Assembly (NCBI GenBank): GCA_963922205.1
Contig: CAWUHX010000069.1
Coordinates: forward strand, 620,001-684,000
Source: Romanomermis culicivorax
Taxonomy: Eukaryota > Nematoda > Enoplea > Mermithida > Mermithidae
Length of the DNA stretch: 64,000 nt
Reading direction: 5' to 3'
Part shown: piece after piece, positions 34,157-44,380 of the stretch
How positions within the stretch are numbered: the stretch's first letter is position 1
Layout: each line of letters begins with the position of its first letter
Made by a program: the position numbers and the translations under genes
The notes under the pieces: generated by a model
Told to the model about the DNA's origin: nothing
The model's input: only the letters and a program-made list of their open reading frames with translations
The model's database searches: none

Positions 34157-34526
34157 ATACATGTAACAGGGCCCCGAGGTCTGAGGCTCAGTAACCCCCC
34201 AGAATTTGGGGGGACGGGTCTCTGAAGGAAAAAAATTTCGATTTTTTCACCAGGAAAGTCCGAAAAGGATTCAAAAAACGGTAATTTTTGTTTTAAAAAC
34301 GCGTATAAAATGTATCCATGGCGCAAAGCGCTGAGAAAATTGACGTTCTTGACCATTTTTTGTTCAAAAAATGGCATTTTTCAGTATTTTTTCGACTAAA
34401 AGTATGGGGGTCCCTATGACTACCTCCTATAGGATTGGAAAATCCTGGGGGTCGACCAATGGCTAGCCATACGGCCGACGATTTTTGGGGGGGTTCCTAT
34501 AGCACCTCCTCCCAATTACATGTATG
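34157..34526. mobile_element. CATACATGTAA-ended inverted-repeat element
   Basis: Left CATACATGTAACAGGGCC and right CCAATTACATGTATG, about 370 bp apart. It contains GGCGCAAAGCGC and G-tract blocks. The same element lies inverted at 39513-39876 inside the AAGAB intron. The ends resemble those of the G-tract family (CATACCTGTAA), so the two may be related. Confidence 0.6.
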
Positions 34527-34789
34527 TGTACGTCCCTAAGCCTAAGCCGAAGAAGTAAGTACGTCAATTATTTCAGTCAAAAATAAGATCACAAGCTAAT
34601 TAACTCGAAGATCATCTGGTTCTGTGAAATACATTCCGTTAGCATGAGCACACATCAGTGCATACCTGGACAATAGATTCAACTGGATGCAACTCGGTAC
34701 CAGATGACTTGATTCTCAGCACCAGATCATGTTTTGTGTATGAACCGATTTTAACCCAGAAAATGCAATCGAGAATTCAAAGATTAACC

Positions 34790-36150
34790 AAATAAACAGG
34801 GAATCGGCCAACCAACCAGGGAATCAACGGGCCAACCTTGTTATCCTACTACAAAATTTTTTTGATTTTTGGATCTCAGTATATCCAGCTTAGCATTCTC
34901 CTTAGGCTTAGGCTTAGGAAACGCCTGTGGATTGGAAGGCGAAGGTCAAAAATTTCTCGTAGTAGGATAAGCCGGTTGGGCCGAATCAACTAACTAACCA
35001 ATCAGTCGCAGTGAACCAACTAATCAGTAGTAAATCAATCAACAAACCAGGAAATCAATGAACCAATCAATCAGTCCGGGAAACAACCAACCATGAAATC
35101 AACGAACCAATCAACCACTCAGGGAAATCAACCAAGCGACCAATCAGGGAAACAACCAGCCAACCAGTGAATCAATGAAACAACCAACGAACCAATCAGG
35201 GAAAAACCAACCAACAACCGGGGGATCAGCCAACCAACCAGAGAATCAATGAATCGACCAACTAACCAATCGATGCATCAATCAACTAGCCAATCGGGGA
35301 ATCAACCAACCAACCAAGCAGGGAATCAATGAACAACCGGAGAGACAACTAATAAACCAACCAGGGAATGAACCAGGCAACCAATTGAGGAAACGACCAA
35401 TCAGAAAATCAATCACCCTCAGGTAAAACCAACCAGAGAATCAATGAATCAACCAACCAGCCAGAAAATCAATGAGTCAACCAACTAACCAATCGAGACA
35501 TCAATTAACTAATCAGTCGGGGAATCAACCAACCAACAAGAGAATCAATGAACCAACCAACCAATCAGGGAATCAATGAACCAACCAACCAGGGGATCAG
35601 CCAACTAACCAGAGAATCCATGAATCGATCGACTAATCAATCGAAGCATCAACCAACCGACTAATCGAGAAATCAATCAACCAACCAAGGAATTCAATGA
35701 ACTAAACAACCAATCTATCAGGGAATCAGTGAACAAACGAACTAACCAATCGAGGAATCAATCAATCGGGAAATCAACCAATCAAATAGGGAATCAATTA
35801 ATCAAGCAACCAAGGAATCAATGAGCCAATCAAGGAGTCAAACAACCAACAACCTAGTGAATCAGGAAATCAATCAACTAACCACTAATCTGGAAATAAA
35901 CCAAAATCCGACGGCAGAGAGATCAACCAACCAACAGGGAAAAGCAGCTTACTTTGGTTTCCTTGTCGGTTGGTTAATTCACCAGGTGAATAAACGTAAT
36001 AATAGTAATTATAATTAGCAGATAATTTCTCAACTGACTGGTTAGTTGAATGAGTCAGCTTAACAGCCAGTTAGGAAATTACCAACCGAGTCACAGTGTC
36101 AATGAACCAGCTAACCAACTGATTAACTTAAGAATCAAGCAATCAACCAA
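34790..36150. repeat. Degenerate CAAN-type minisatellite (AACCAACCAGGGAATCAA)
   Basis: About 1.3 kb of loosely periodic AACC/AATC words, typically AACCAACCAGGGAATCAATG with variable spacing and many substitutions. It ends in a short inverted TTGGTTAATTCACC stretch near 35970. The 65-codon frame at 35821-36018 is repeat read as protein. Confidence 0.8.
34832..34977. repeat. Inverted-repeat unit with TTAGGC run in the loop
   Basis: Arms of about 30 bp (CCAACC..TTATCCTACTAC and GTAGTAGGATAA..GGTTGG) enclose CTTAGGCTTAGGCTTAGG at 34901-34918. It is embedded in the minisatellite and has the same design as 11812-12170. Confidence 0.65.
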
Positions 36151-36300
36151 AAACAGAATCGACAATACTTGCGCTTGGGGGATTTTCAATAGCCCGTTAA
36201 ACAATTCTTAATATTTGTGGGATCAGCATCATATCTTTTAACACGATGAGTTTAACTGTGTTAAAATTGTTGGGGCCTTTATGCATGGACTATACTTTAA

Positions 36301-36309
36301 ATTTTTCAG
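36301..36309 (+). promoter_or_regulatory. Likely trans-splice (or 5' UTR) acceptor of the TMEM14 gene
   Basis: ATTTTTCAG ends 30 bases before the ATG at 36340, with no upstream coding exon in frame. The neighbouring AAGAB gene has the same arrangement. Confidence 0.45.
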
Positions 36310-36339
36310 TTTCTTTGACGGCGGTAATCATCTGTCGTC

Positions 36340-37828
36340 ATGCAGCATCCTGATATATTAGGCTTCGGTTATTCGCTGGTTGTCGCAACTGGCGGTTTAT
36401 TTGCATATGTGAAAGCTGGTAAGCATCAGTGTGATCTTTCTGGTTTCCAACTGAAATATATCAAAATCAATCTTCCACAATTGAATTTCGGATCAGATAG
36501 ATTTGCTTTCTAGAACAAAAAATCAGATTTAAATATGAATTTTTTGCTTTAAAATATTCTACTGTCTTTGTAATTTTCGAATACGATAAATTCTTGAAAG
36601 CTCAAAGACTTTCTCAATCGTTCAAAGTTTTAAGGCAGCGTACCGTCGTTGATTGCTGGGCTCGCTTTCGGCGTTATATTAGCCGCTGGTGCCTATCAGA
36701 CTTCATTACAACCAAATAACACCAATATTATGTTGTGTAAGTTGAATCTTTTTGACGCTGTCTTGAAATGGACAATAAAGTCTACCAATGATTTCGAGGT
36801 TCCGTTATTTCTCACTATCTTGAGTTCCAATAAGTATAGGTTATTTTGATTTTAATTTCCGATCAAAATGGACATTTTTCTTTATTCTCAAAATACAATA
36901 TGAAATTAAAAGTCAATAACTCCGTTCTCGAATTCCATCACATAGTGTATTCTAAAATGTTTTTGAACCGAAGATCCGACCCCAGTCGGAGTCTCGGGAT
37001 ATGATGATGATGATAAGTCTACTGTGGACATGTGGTTGATCTACTTTTGACAATTTAGCTCAAGATTCACTCCTCCTAGCTTAGTGATATAGAAAGACGG
37101 TTCGTCAACTCGCACTGTGTCCGGTGTTCACTGAACTTGATCATTTGTTGACGTCAAAAGTTATGACGAAGCTATGGACAAAGTTTAAAAATGAAATATC
37201 CTATGAATTTCGACCATACTCCTTATTATGATGCTCTCTTAGCTCTGTGGGATACAAGCACTGTCATCAGGCCTGTAGTCAGAGGGGGTTGGGGGGCCAT
37301 TGGCCCCCGAAATGATTGAAGTGTTAAAAAAAGCAAAGGTTTGGTTTTTTCTCAAGTCAAGTCAGAAAGAAGAAAGTCAAGTCAGAAATGCCAATTTCAC
37401 AGTAAATTCAGTGAAAAAATGTGTGCCCCCCCCCAAAAAAAATTCTTGACTTCAGGCCTGACTGTCATGATAAAACTTGTCTATCTTTAGTTTTATTCCA
37501 AAAGTTCTTAAAAATTAGTCCCATGTGCTCATAAATTTTGAGTTCTTTATGGCAAAATGTTTAGCAATCGTGAAATTATGAGCTAGGGCTTCAGACGGTG
37601 ACTTTTTCGTTATAATGTTATTTAATTTATATAATAATAACATTAACGTTATAATTTAACAGCAGTTTTTTAACTCCTACCCAATTTTGTTTTTCAGGTG
37701 GTAGTGGTTTATTGGCAGTAGTAATGGGCTATCGATTTTATAACACCTACAAAATAATGCCCGCAGGAATGGTTTGCGCCCTGAGCCTTATGATGTTGAT
37801 CCGTTCATTGTATAAAATGAACACCTAA
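36340..37828 (+). CDS. TMEM14-family mitochondrial membrane protein
   Basis: Exons 36340-36418, 36635-36736 and 37698-37828 join to a 103-residue protein. The reading is anchored by hallmarks of the TMEM14 (UPF0136) family: GFGYSLVVATGGLFAYVKAG at the start, then SVPSLIAGL, GAYQ, MGYRF and KIMPAGMVC, making four short hydrophobic helices. Length is close to the usual 105-115. TMEM14C is an inner mitochondrial membrane protein needed for porphyrin import in heme synthesis; which paralogue this is cannot be decided. Introns are 216 bp and 961 bp, and the second holds a hAT MITE (37268-37460). All splice sites are GT..AG and no damage is seen. The next gene, AAGAB, starts 264 bp downstream on the same strand. 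Confidence 0.9.
37268..37460. mobile_element. 193-bp hAT MITE in TMEM14 intron 2
   Basis: Ends CAGGCCTGTAGTCA and TGACTTCAGGCCTG, with perfect 8-bp duplication ACTGTCAT at 37260-37267 and 37461-37468. The interior includes GGCCATTGGCCCCC and a C run. Confidence 0.88.
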
Positions 37829-38061
37829 ACCTAACAGTAACGTATTTTTCGATATTTAACTTGAATTTGTCTGTTTTTTACGTAATGCACGAATGAATTT
37901 TATTCTTATATAGTTTCTTCTTTTGCTTTGAAAGTCGTTATCTGTTATTTTTTCTCTTACTATAAACTTTCGGCAAAACTATGAAGAAATTTTTATGTTT
38001 GACACATTTTGGTTATTTCTTCAACAGCTTTTGGTTGTGTTTGATTAAAAATCTTCTCTTC

Positions 38062-38072
38062 AAGATTTTCAG
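38062..38072 (+). promoter_or_regulatory. Likely trans-splice acceptor of the AAGAB gene
   Basis: AAGATTTTCAG ends 19 bases before the ATG at 38092. The upstream in-frame ATG at 37981 would add a hydrophobic leader (MKKFLCLTHFGYFF..) that is not expected for this cytosolic protein. The acceptor and homology favour the start at 38092. Confidence 0.5.
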
Positions 38073-38091
38073 ACTTCGCTGTGTAGCAAGA

Positions 38092-40217
38092 ATGGACGAT
38101 CAGATGAAATCGCTTCTCGTATATAACGCAATTAACAACGTTTCTTCAAATTTCGACAAATTCATATATTATTTGTCCAACATTCATTATCTGAAACAAG
38201 AATCTTCTAGCGATCCTAACCATAAAATTTTGGAAATTCGGACCAAATATTACGAGGTCGAAGTCAATTTACTTTTAGTATCGTCGCCTGATCAAAATTT
38301 ACCGGACAGATGCGAGGCGATTATGATTTCTTGTGATTGTATGTCGTTAAAATCTTTGAACGATTGTTTCAAGTCGAAATTAATGTTGATGAATCCAAAA
38401 TTGAAACTACTAGTATGCCAATCAGTTGAAAAAGAAATTGAACGAGATTATATGGAACAGTGGTGCGTAGAAAATGAGTTCGAATTTATCGAAATTGAGC
38501 CGCCGAACGAAATAAGAAAAGAGTTAATAGAATGTGGCGAGAAAGTTGGATTCGAAAGAATCGTCGAGGTTTTACAAGTAAAAATTAAATTTTTCTTGAA
38601 CTTCTAATGCGCTACTATTAAAAAATCCTAATCTAGTGTGGTTGAGTTCGCATGCTTTCAAGTAGTGAGACTTTTTCCATCTGGGTACACATCAAAACGC
38701 GCACGTAGTATGTTAAACATTTGATGAGTTTAATCAATTCAAAAAAGCTTTTAAAAAGAGAGTTTAAAAAATTCAAAAAAGGAAAAATAAGCTCGTTATC
38801 TAGGATTTTACTTTAGGAGTGCTACAAAGTGACGCGAGACACCGCAAATTACAGTATTTATTCAATTTTGACTCAAATAATTCATATGCCACAAAAGTGA
38901 TATTTTCTCCTCATTCCTACCTAGCATACTTGGGACGTAAAAGCTGTAGACTAAAAATTTAAAAGTCAAAAAAAGTTGGCGATCGTCGACAACTGCCATC
39001 TACCAAACTACAAGCGTGATTTTTTCGTATTGATGCCTGATTTTTTAGTTCTATTTGGCCTATTTTTAGCTGAAAATTGGTTCAATTTTTATTGTTTTAC
39101 TCAAATTTATCAAAAGTTCTTGATTTCTTTCAGATTTTTTTTAATTTTTTAGCAGCATGACCGGCATTGTCTAGCTGATTGAAATCATCAGCACGTTTCG
39201 ACCAGATCTGCTACACTTTCACTGTAGGGACTTTTTATAAAAAGAACTACAATTGTACAGTCTGTTTTTCATAAAATGCTTCCAAAAAGAAAACTGACGC
39301 AAGCCAGAACTGTCGTCAAAATCGTTTACATAAAGTTCTTACTGTAAAATTTTTCACTCGAAAAATTGGTAGAGGTTAGGTCAGTATGCTCAAAAATTTC
39401 CAGTGCCACATGATATATTGTTTATCAGAAAATCACAAAAATCTGAAATACTACTTGCATTCCACTTTCATTATTTGGAAGCATTTCAAGAAAAACAGAC
39501 TATAGTTGAACTCATACATGTAATTGGGGAAGTGCCATAGGAACCCCCTAGAAATCGTCGGTCATATGGTTAGCCATTGGGTGATCTCTGGATTATCCAA
39601 TCCTATGGCTAGCCATATGGTAGTCAAATTGACCCCCATGCTTATTGGATGGAAAAATTCTGAAAAATGTCAATTTTTGAAAAATGGTGTAAAATGTCCA
39701 TTTTTTCGGCGCCTCGCGTTATAAATACATTTTTTAGGTTTTCTGGATAAAAATCTCATTTTTTGAACTGTTTTTTGAACCTCCTTGGTGACGTAACATT
39801 TTGAGAAATTGGTGGCCCCGGCATCAAAATGGTCGCCTGACCCCCCTCCAGACCTCGGGGCTGCGTTACATGTATTGTTGGATTCGTTTTTCCATGCTTC
39901 AGAATCATGCGTGGCCTAATCTCAAAATGCTGAGAAGCAAGCAAAAATCGTCAGCAGGTACGTCGAATATGTTGGAGAATAATCTCAAATATCGTGATCA
40001 GAATAATTCCATCGACAATTATCAAGAAGAAGTTATCTCCGATTACGACGAGGATCAAGAAAAATCCCATTTCGGAGCTTTGTTCGCCAAGTTTTCCTCA
40101 TTCAAATCAATGAGTGAAAGTTTACCCGACGATGAAAGGAAAGAATTCGCCGAACGTGTTGTCAACGCATTTTGTAACGCTATTAATTATGACGAGGATG
40201 ATATTGATGGAAAATGA
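38092..40217 (+). CDS. AAGAB: Alpha- and gamma-adaptin-binding protein p34 (AAGAB)
   Basis: Exon 1 is 38092-38577 and exon 2 is 39903-40217; they join in phase 0 to 266 residues (human about 315). Recognisable blocks: YYEVEVNLLLVSSPDQ (strand of the GTPase-like fold), PKLKLLVCQSVEKEIERD, QWCVENEFEFIEI, GFERIVEVLQ at the exon end, then NHAWPNLKM. The conserved C-terminal helix region FGALFAKFSSFKSMSESLPDDERKE..AERVVNAF ends in an acidic tail. AAGAB is a cytosolic chaperone that holds the alpha and gamma adaptins during assembly of the AP-2 and AP-1 clathrin adaptors, and the C-terminal region self-associates. The linker is shorter than in vertebrates. The 1.3-kb intron holds two transposons. 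Sequence upstream of 39903 in the same open frame is intron. Confidence 0.88.
39258..39502 (+). mobile_element. 245-bp TA-target element in AAGAB intron
   Basis: CAGTCTGTTTTTCATAAAAT..AAAAACAGACTA, first base changed from T. TA flanks are at 39256-39257 and 39503-39504. Confidence 0.85.
39513..39876. mobile_element. CATACATGTAA-ended element in AAGAB intron, inverted
   Basis: CATACATGTAATTGGGG..GGGGCTGCGTTACATGTAT; the reverse of 34157-34526 with similar length. Confidence 0.65.
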
Positions 40218-40245
40218 TCAAACTTTGCAATTAATGTATATTCAT

Positions 40246-40251
40246 AATAAA
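40246..40251 (+). terminator. Polyadenylation signal of AAGAB
   Basis: AATAAA about 29 bases after the stop codon. Confidence 0.65.
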
Positions 40252-40808
40252 ACACAATAAGTATCATAGTCGGCTTTCTGCTATGCCCTCCATCTTCCCC
40301 GACAAGGTATTCAAGATAATGTTTCAATGATTGGCCCTCAAAAATTTGGAAAAATGAAAATACCATAGCATTGTCATCTGTCGTAGGTAAGACTGATCTA
40401 ATTTCTTGACCATCCAGTTTTTCGTAAAGGAAATCCAGTTAAGAGTCTGTTTTAAAGTCAGTCACGAAAAGTCATGCGATCAAACGAAACTTTTGCTGGA
40501 CCTTCGGCTTAGCACAGCGTCCCGCTCACATAGGTACGTATATCATTTCAATTTGATTCAAAACCAATTCAGGATCGTTTTGCATCTTCAAAGGTGTATT
40601 GCAAACTTGAGAAATTATAAATTTACGTGGAAACGTACTGTTTCTGGTGTTACGAAGGGAAGAAATGAACGACATCTCACATAATCCGTTGACGCTTCTT
40701 TAGGGCACGATTTCTGAGAGGTTTGACCTCCGCCATGATAACTTGAAAATTGATCATATCTCAGAATGGGATATTTTGGATAGCTTCATGCACTGCATTC
40801 CATGGTAT
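40252..40808. other. No gene seen
   Basis: The 92-codon frame at 40406-40684 has no domain and is not supported by splice or composition evidence. Confidence 0.4.
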
Positions 40809-41930
40809 CGGCGTGTCCCCAATACAGCGAAACTCAAAATAGCAGACTCAAAACAGCGTTTCTGATTACAGCGAAGTCTCAATACAGCGATTCTCATCAC
40901 AGCGAAGTCTCAATACGGCGATTCTCAAAAGAGCGAATCTCAATACAACGAATACTAAAAATTTCTATGCATTAGAGTAAACGCACACATCCTTTTTGTG
41001 ATAAATATGCAAATTAGGTAAATTAAAATCCTTCCCGCTAGTTGGGATTGTTTATTTTTAGTTGCATTTGGCCTTTTAAATTTTATATGCTTTTGTGCTG
41101 CAGTTGCGGTAGGTATGAACGATCATACCATTCCGAAATCACAAAAAAAATTTCGGTGAGAAAAACATTTTTTCGAAACGTTTGAAAAAAACAAAAGCAA
41201 AAAGTTATCATAAGGATTCTCCATCAAAGTCATTTTGTAGGTAGCTTAATTGCATTGCAAAAAAAGTAAATTGATGAAATAAATAAAATGAAATAAACAA
41301 ATAAGATGAAATGAATAAAATAATTAAGCAGTAAAGGCAAAACAAAAAACGAATGATAAAGACCTGAGAAGTAAATAAAATGGTGTATAGGGAAAAGTAA
41401 GTAAGAAAATAGAACAAAAGTACACAACCTGAAAAAATTATACAAAAAGTAAAACAAAGTAAGAATATTCAAAGAAATAAATCGATAAAAGAAACAAGAA
41501 ACATGCATGTGGATATGTTAATAATAAACAAACCAGAATAAAAGTTGCAATATATGTCGTGAAAACACATGCTATAAAGCCATGTCATAAAACTGGCGAT
41601 TGGTGCCAAAACGTGTGACAACTATAGCATCCACAGGTCGAAAAGGAGGACCAAATGGGCCACGTGCCACCCCGCCCAATCTAAATTTTTTCATTCTACA
41701 GATAACTGTTTTGAAAATTCGTTATTTTGAACCTGTTCTGATACTTCGCTGTTTTGAGAATCGCTGTATTGACATTTCGCTGAATTGAGATTCGCTGTTT
41801 TGAGACTTCGCAGTATCGAGACTTCGCTGAATTGATAATTGCTGTTTTGAGACATCGCTGTTTCAAGAATTGCTGCATTGAGTCTCGCTGTTTTGAGAAT
41901 CGCTGTTGTGTGTTTCGCTGGATAGGGGTG
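40809..41930. mobile_element. Foldback element with minisatellite arms
   Basis: The left arm (40813-40960) is about nine copies of a 15-16-bp unit, roughly CAGCGAATCTCAATA. The right arm (41711-41930) is about thirteen copies of its reverse complement (TTTTGAGAATCGCTG). The 750-bp centre includes an A-rich AAATAAAATG stretch (41260-41480). Two long inverted arrays of a short unit are the design of foldback elements. No target duplication was established. Confidence 0.65.
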
Positions 41931-43249
41931 AAACCATCATTTGTTTTGCTAATTATGAAAATTCAGGCCGCTCAGTATACCAAAAATTTGTGATTTTTTG
42001 GCCTTTCTAGTGGTCTTGATATAACCTTAATTTTTTGTTTTATTGCTAGAATATTCATTTTACACAGAAGTTATCTTTTGGGGTAATAGTTACAGTAAAT
42101 TATTGCATGTTGCACTTTTTAAGACACGATTTTTGAGGAATTATATCTTCTGCTATATTCACCTATGGTAAGTTATGGAAGTTGATAAAATATCTGAAAA
42201 AGCGGTAATTTGAGTAGTTCTACATGCTGAGTATCGTGACAGCATTCATTCCGCATAAAAATCAAATTTTGGTAGCTACAGCTCCAAAGTTTGGAATTTT
42301 TACATTTTTCGATCTGTACACGTGTATCGAAATATGCTTAGAAAAGACGACTCTGAAGCCAAATGTTCATTGCATGCAGAAGACCATGCTCTATTTGCAG
42401 GTATGAAAAACATTTTCCAATCTTTTAGTTTACACTTTTTATTCCATTTTGAAGTGTCAAAACGGAAGCCAAAATAAATCGAAAAAGTTCTTTGGGACTT
42501 TTTTGGACGCCTCCCCATGATGCATCAGTTTTTTTTTCTCGTTTTCAGTAGCTACTAGTATCCAACATATTGTGTTTAAAATTTCAATCAAATTTATGTA
42601 CCGTTTTGGGAGCTGCACGTGTCCGCACATTGTGAAAGTATACAAAAATGCTGTTTAATGTTACTAAATATGCCATTAACGGAATGCAGGAAACATTGAA
42701 AACGTTCGGATTAGACAAATAAAAAGAAAAGATGTTATCGAATCACTGGTAAAATATCATCAATCAATTTACAATGGTTGCGCCACTATCCCTTTGGAGG
42801 GATGCAACAGAAATTTCTCTCCAGTAATTTGACTGGAAAAAAATCCTAGCTGCTAGATGCTACAAAATAAAATGTTGGCTGTATGACTCCGGCTTATGTT
42901 ACAATAAGCTGTGAGAAAGTGCTTCAAAGTTGGAGGCACCTATACAGTGCCTTCCAATAAAGCAGAGAGTATCAGAATACCTCTCGCTGTTTTTCTGTAA
43001 AAAAATCTCAAACAATCACTCAATTTCTGAAATTTAATAAAAATTTCCGAAGTATTCGATTTTTCGTTTGAAGCTCTTCGCTCAGAAACCCTCAAACCTC
43101 ATGATCAATGAAAATTTATCAGGATTTCGAGCCACATTTTTTCTTATAACGTATTGGGTTAGGACGCATATCCTGTGTTCCCAGAACTTCATTGATGGGA
43201 CATTTATCCAGATTCAAAAGCACATTTGAATGAGAGTCCAATGTATGCA
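41931..43249. other. No gene seen
   Basis: AT-rich. ACCGTTTTGGGAGCTGCA at 42600-42617 is repeated inverted at about 43608-43625, bracketing a possible 1-kb old element. No exon is supported. Confidence 0.35.
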
Positions 43250-43830
43250 AATGTCTACAGCTACCAAAACGGTGTGCGATGATGAGATGTTACTTTTGCA
43301 GCTACTGTAGAAATGTATAAACTAAAGATTAAAAAATGAAATTCCTCGGCATCATAGGTGAAGGTGCTCCAGAGTGCCCATAAACAGGATTTTTGTTATT
43401 TTTGCTTCTCATTTTCGACCTTTCAAACTTTTTTACAGTGTAAAATGTTCGTTTGTGAAACAATTCGTACATCATACTATAGTATGTTAATTATTTTATA
43501 ATTCTGTAGAACGGATAATAAATCTATCACAAGGGTTAGACAAGTGCCACCTGAAAAATGCAATGATTTCTGAGCAATTTTGATAAGTATGCCTTCTTCA
43601 GAACTGTGCAGCTCCCAAAACGGTACAAAAATTTTGATGAAAACAACTAACATGGTAAAAATGCATGAACTATAAAATAAGAAGATAAAATTCTGTGGCA
43701 TCCGATGGCAAGGTGCTCGGGGCATGCCCATAAACAAAATTTTATCAACTTTGACGGCTAATTTTCGACACGTTAAACTCTTTGAAAAAGTGTAATATGC
43801 AATTATTTACTGTAAATATTACACCAGAAG
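43250..43830. repeat. Diverged direct duplication (unit about 345 bp)
   Basis: 43345-43455 (CTCGGCATCATAGGTGAAGG.., CCCATAAACA, TTTTCGAC) aligns with 43693-43810 (GTGGCATCCGATGGCAAGG.., CCCATAAACA, TTTTCGAC). The preceding 80 bases are also alike. Confidence 0.5.
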
Positions 43831-43839
43831 ATAGCTTAA

Positions 43840-44250
43840 GGCCACTTCAGAAGTGCAGCCGCCGATTGTCGGCGACGAAAATCCTAGGATTTTTTCACTT
43901 CTGAATTGGGCTTTCTGCATATTGCCTATTTATTCCAGAGTCGCCGACTGTCCTCGACTGTGGCCAACAAAAATCCTATAGTCTGTTTTTTTATAAAATG
44001 CTTCCAAATAGGAAAGTGACACAAATCAGTACTGTCGTCAAAATCGTTTACATAGAGCTCTTACTGTAAAATTTTTTGCTCGAAAAATTCCTAAGGGTTA
44101 GGTCATTATGCTCACAATTTTCCAGTCCAATATGATATATTGTTTACTTGCAAAGCGTGAAAATCCGAAATACTACTTGCTTTCAACTTTCATTATTTAG
44201 AAGCATTTCAAGAAAAACAGACCATAGGATTTTTCACTTCTGAATAGGAC
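43840..44250. mobile_element. TTAA-target element split by a TA element
   Basis: TTAA at 43836-43839 precedes GGCCACTTCAGAAG. The interior has the same GTCGGCGAC / AATCCTAGGATTTTT palindromes as 5492-5624, and the end reads CTTCTGAATAGGAC. The palindrome AATCCTAGGATTTTT is opened at its central TA by the insertion at 43979-44224. Confidence 0.55.
43979..44224 (+). mobile_element. 246-bp TA-target element nested in a TTAA element
   Basis: TAGTCTGTTTTTTTATAAAA..AAAACAGACCA. Intact copies of the target palindrome elsewhere show directly that TA was duplicated. Confidence 0.9.
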
Positions 44251-44380
44251 CTCATTCTCTCCTGTGCAAAATGAGTATTCATTCATCGAATAGGATCAAT
44301 CCTATCTTGAAATATCGCTTGACTAGCAAGACCACTTGAAAATGCCCAAAATAAATCAATTTTCAAACTTTGAAATATTG

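Noticed and set aside
35821-36018. 65-codon Asn/Gln-rich frame
   Set aside because: Translation of the CAAN minisatellite.
41208-41508. Highly hydrophobic Phe/Leu/Ile frames on the minus strand, resembling a membrane protein
   Set aside because: Reverse strand of an AAATAAA-rich low-complexity tract inside the foldback element.
40809-41930. Regular short repeats resembling a CRISPR array
   Set aside because: No unique spacers; units are contiguous, diverged and inverted between the arms, in a eukaryotic context.
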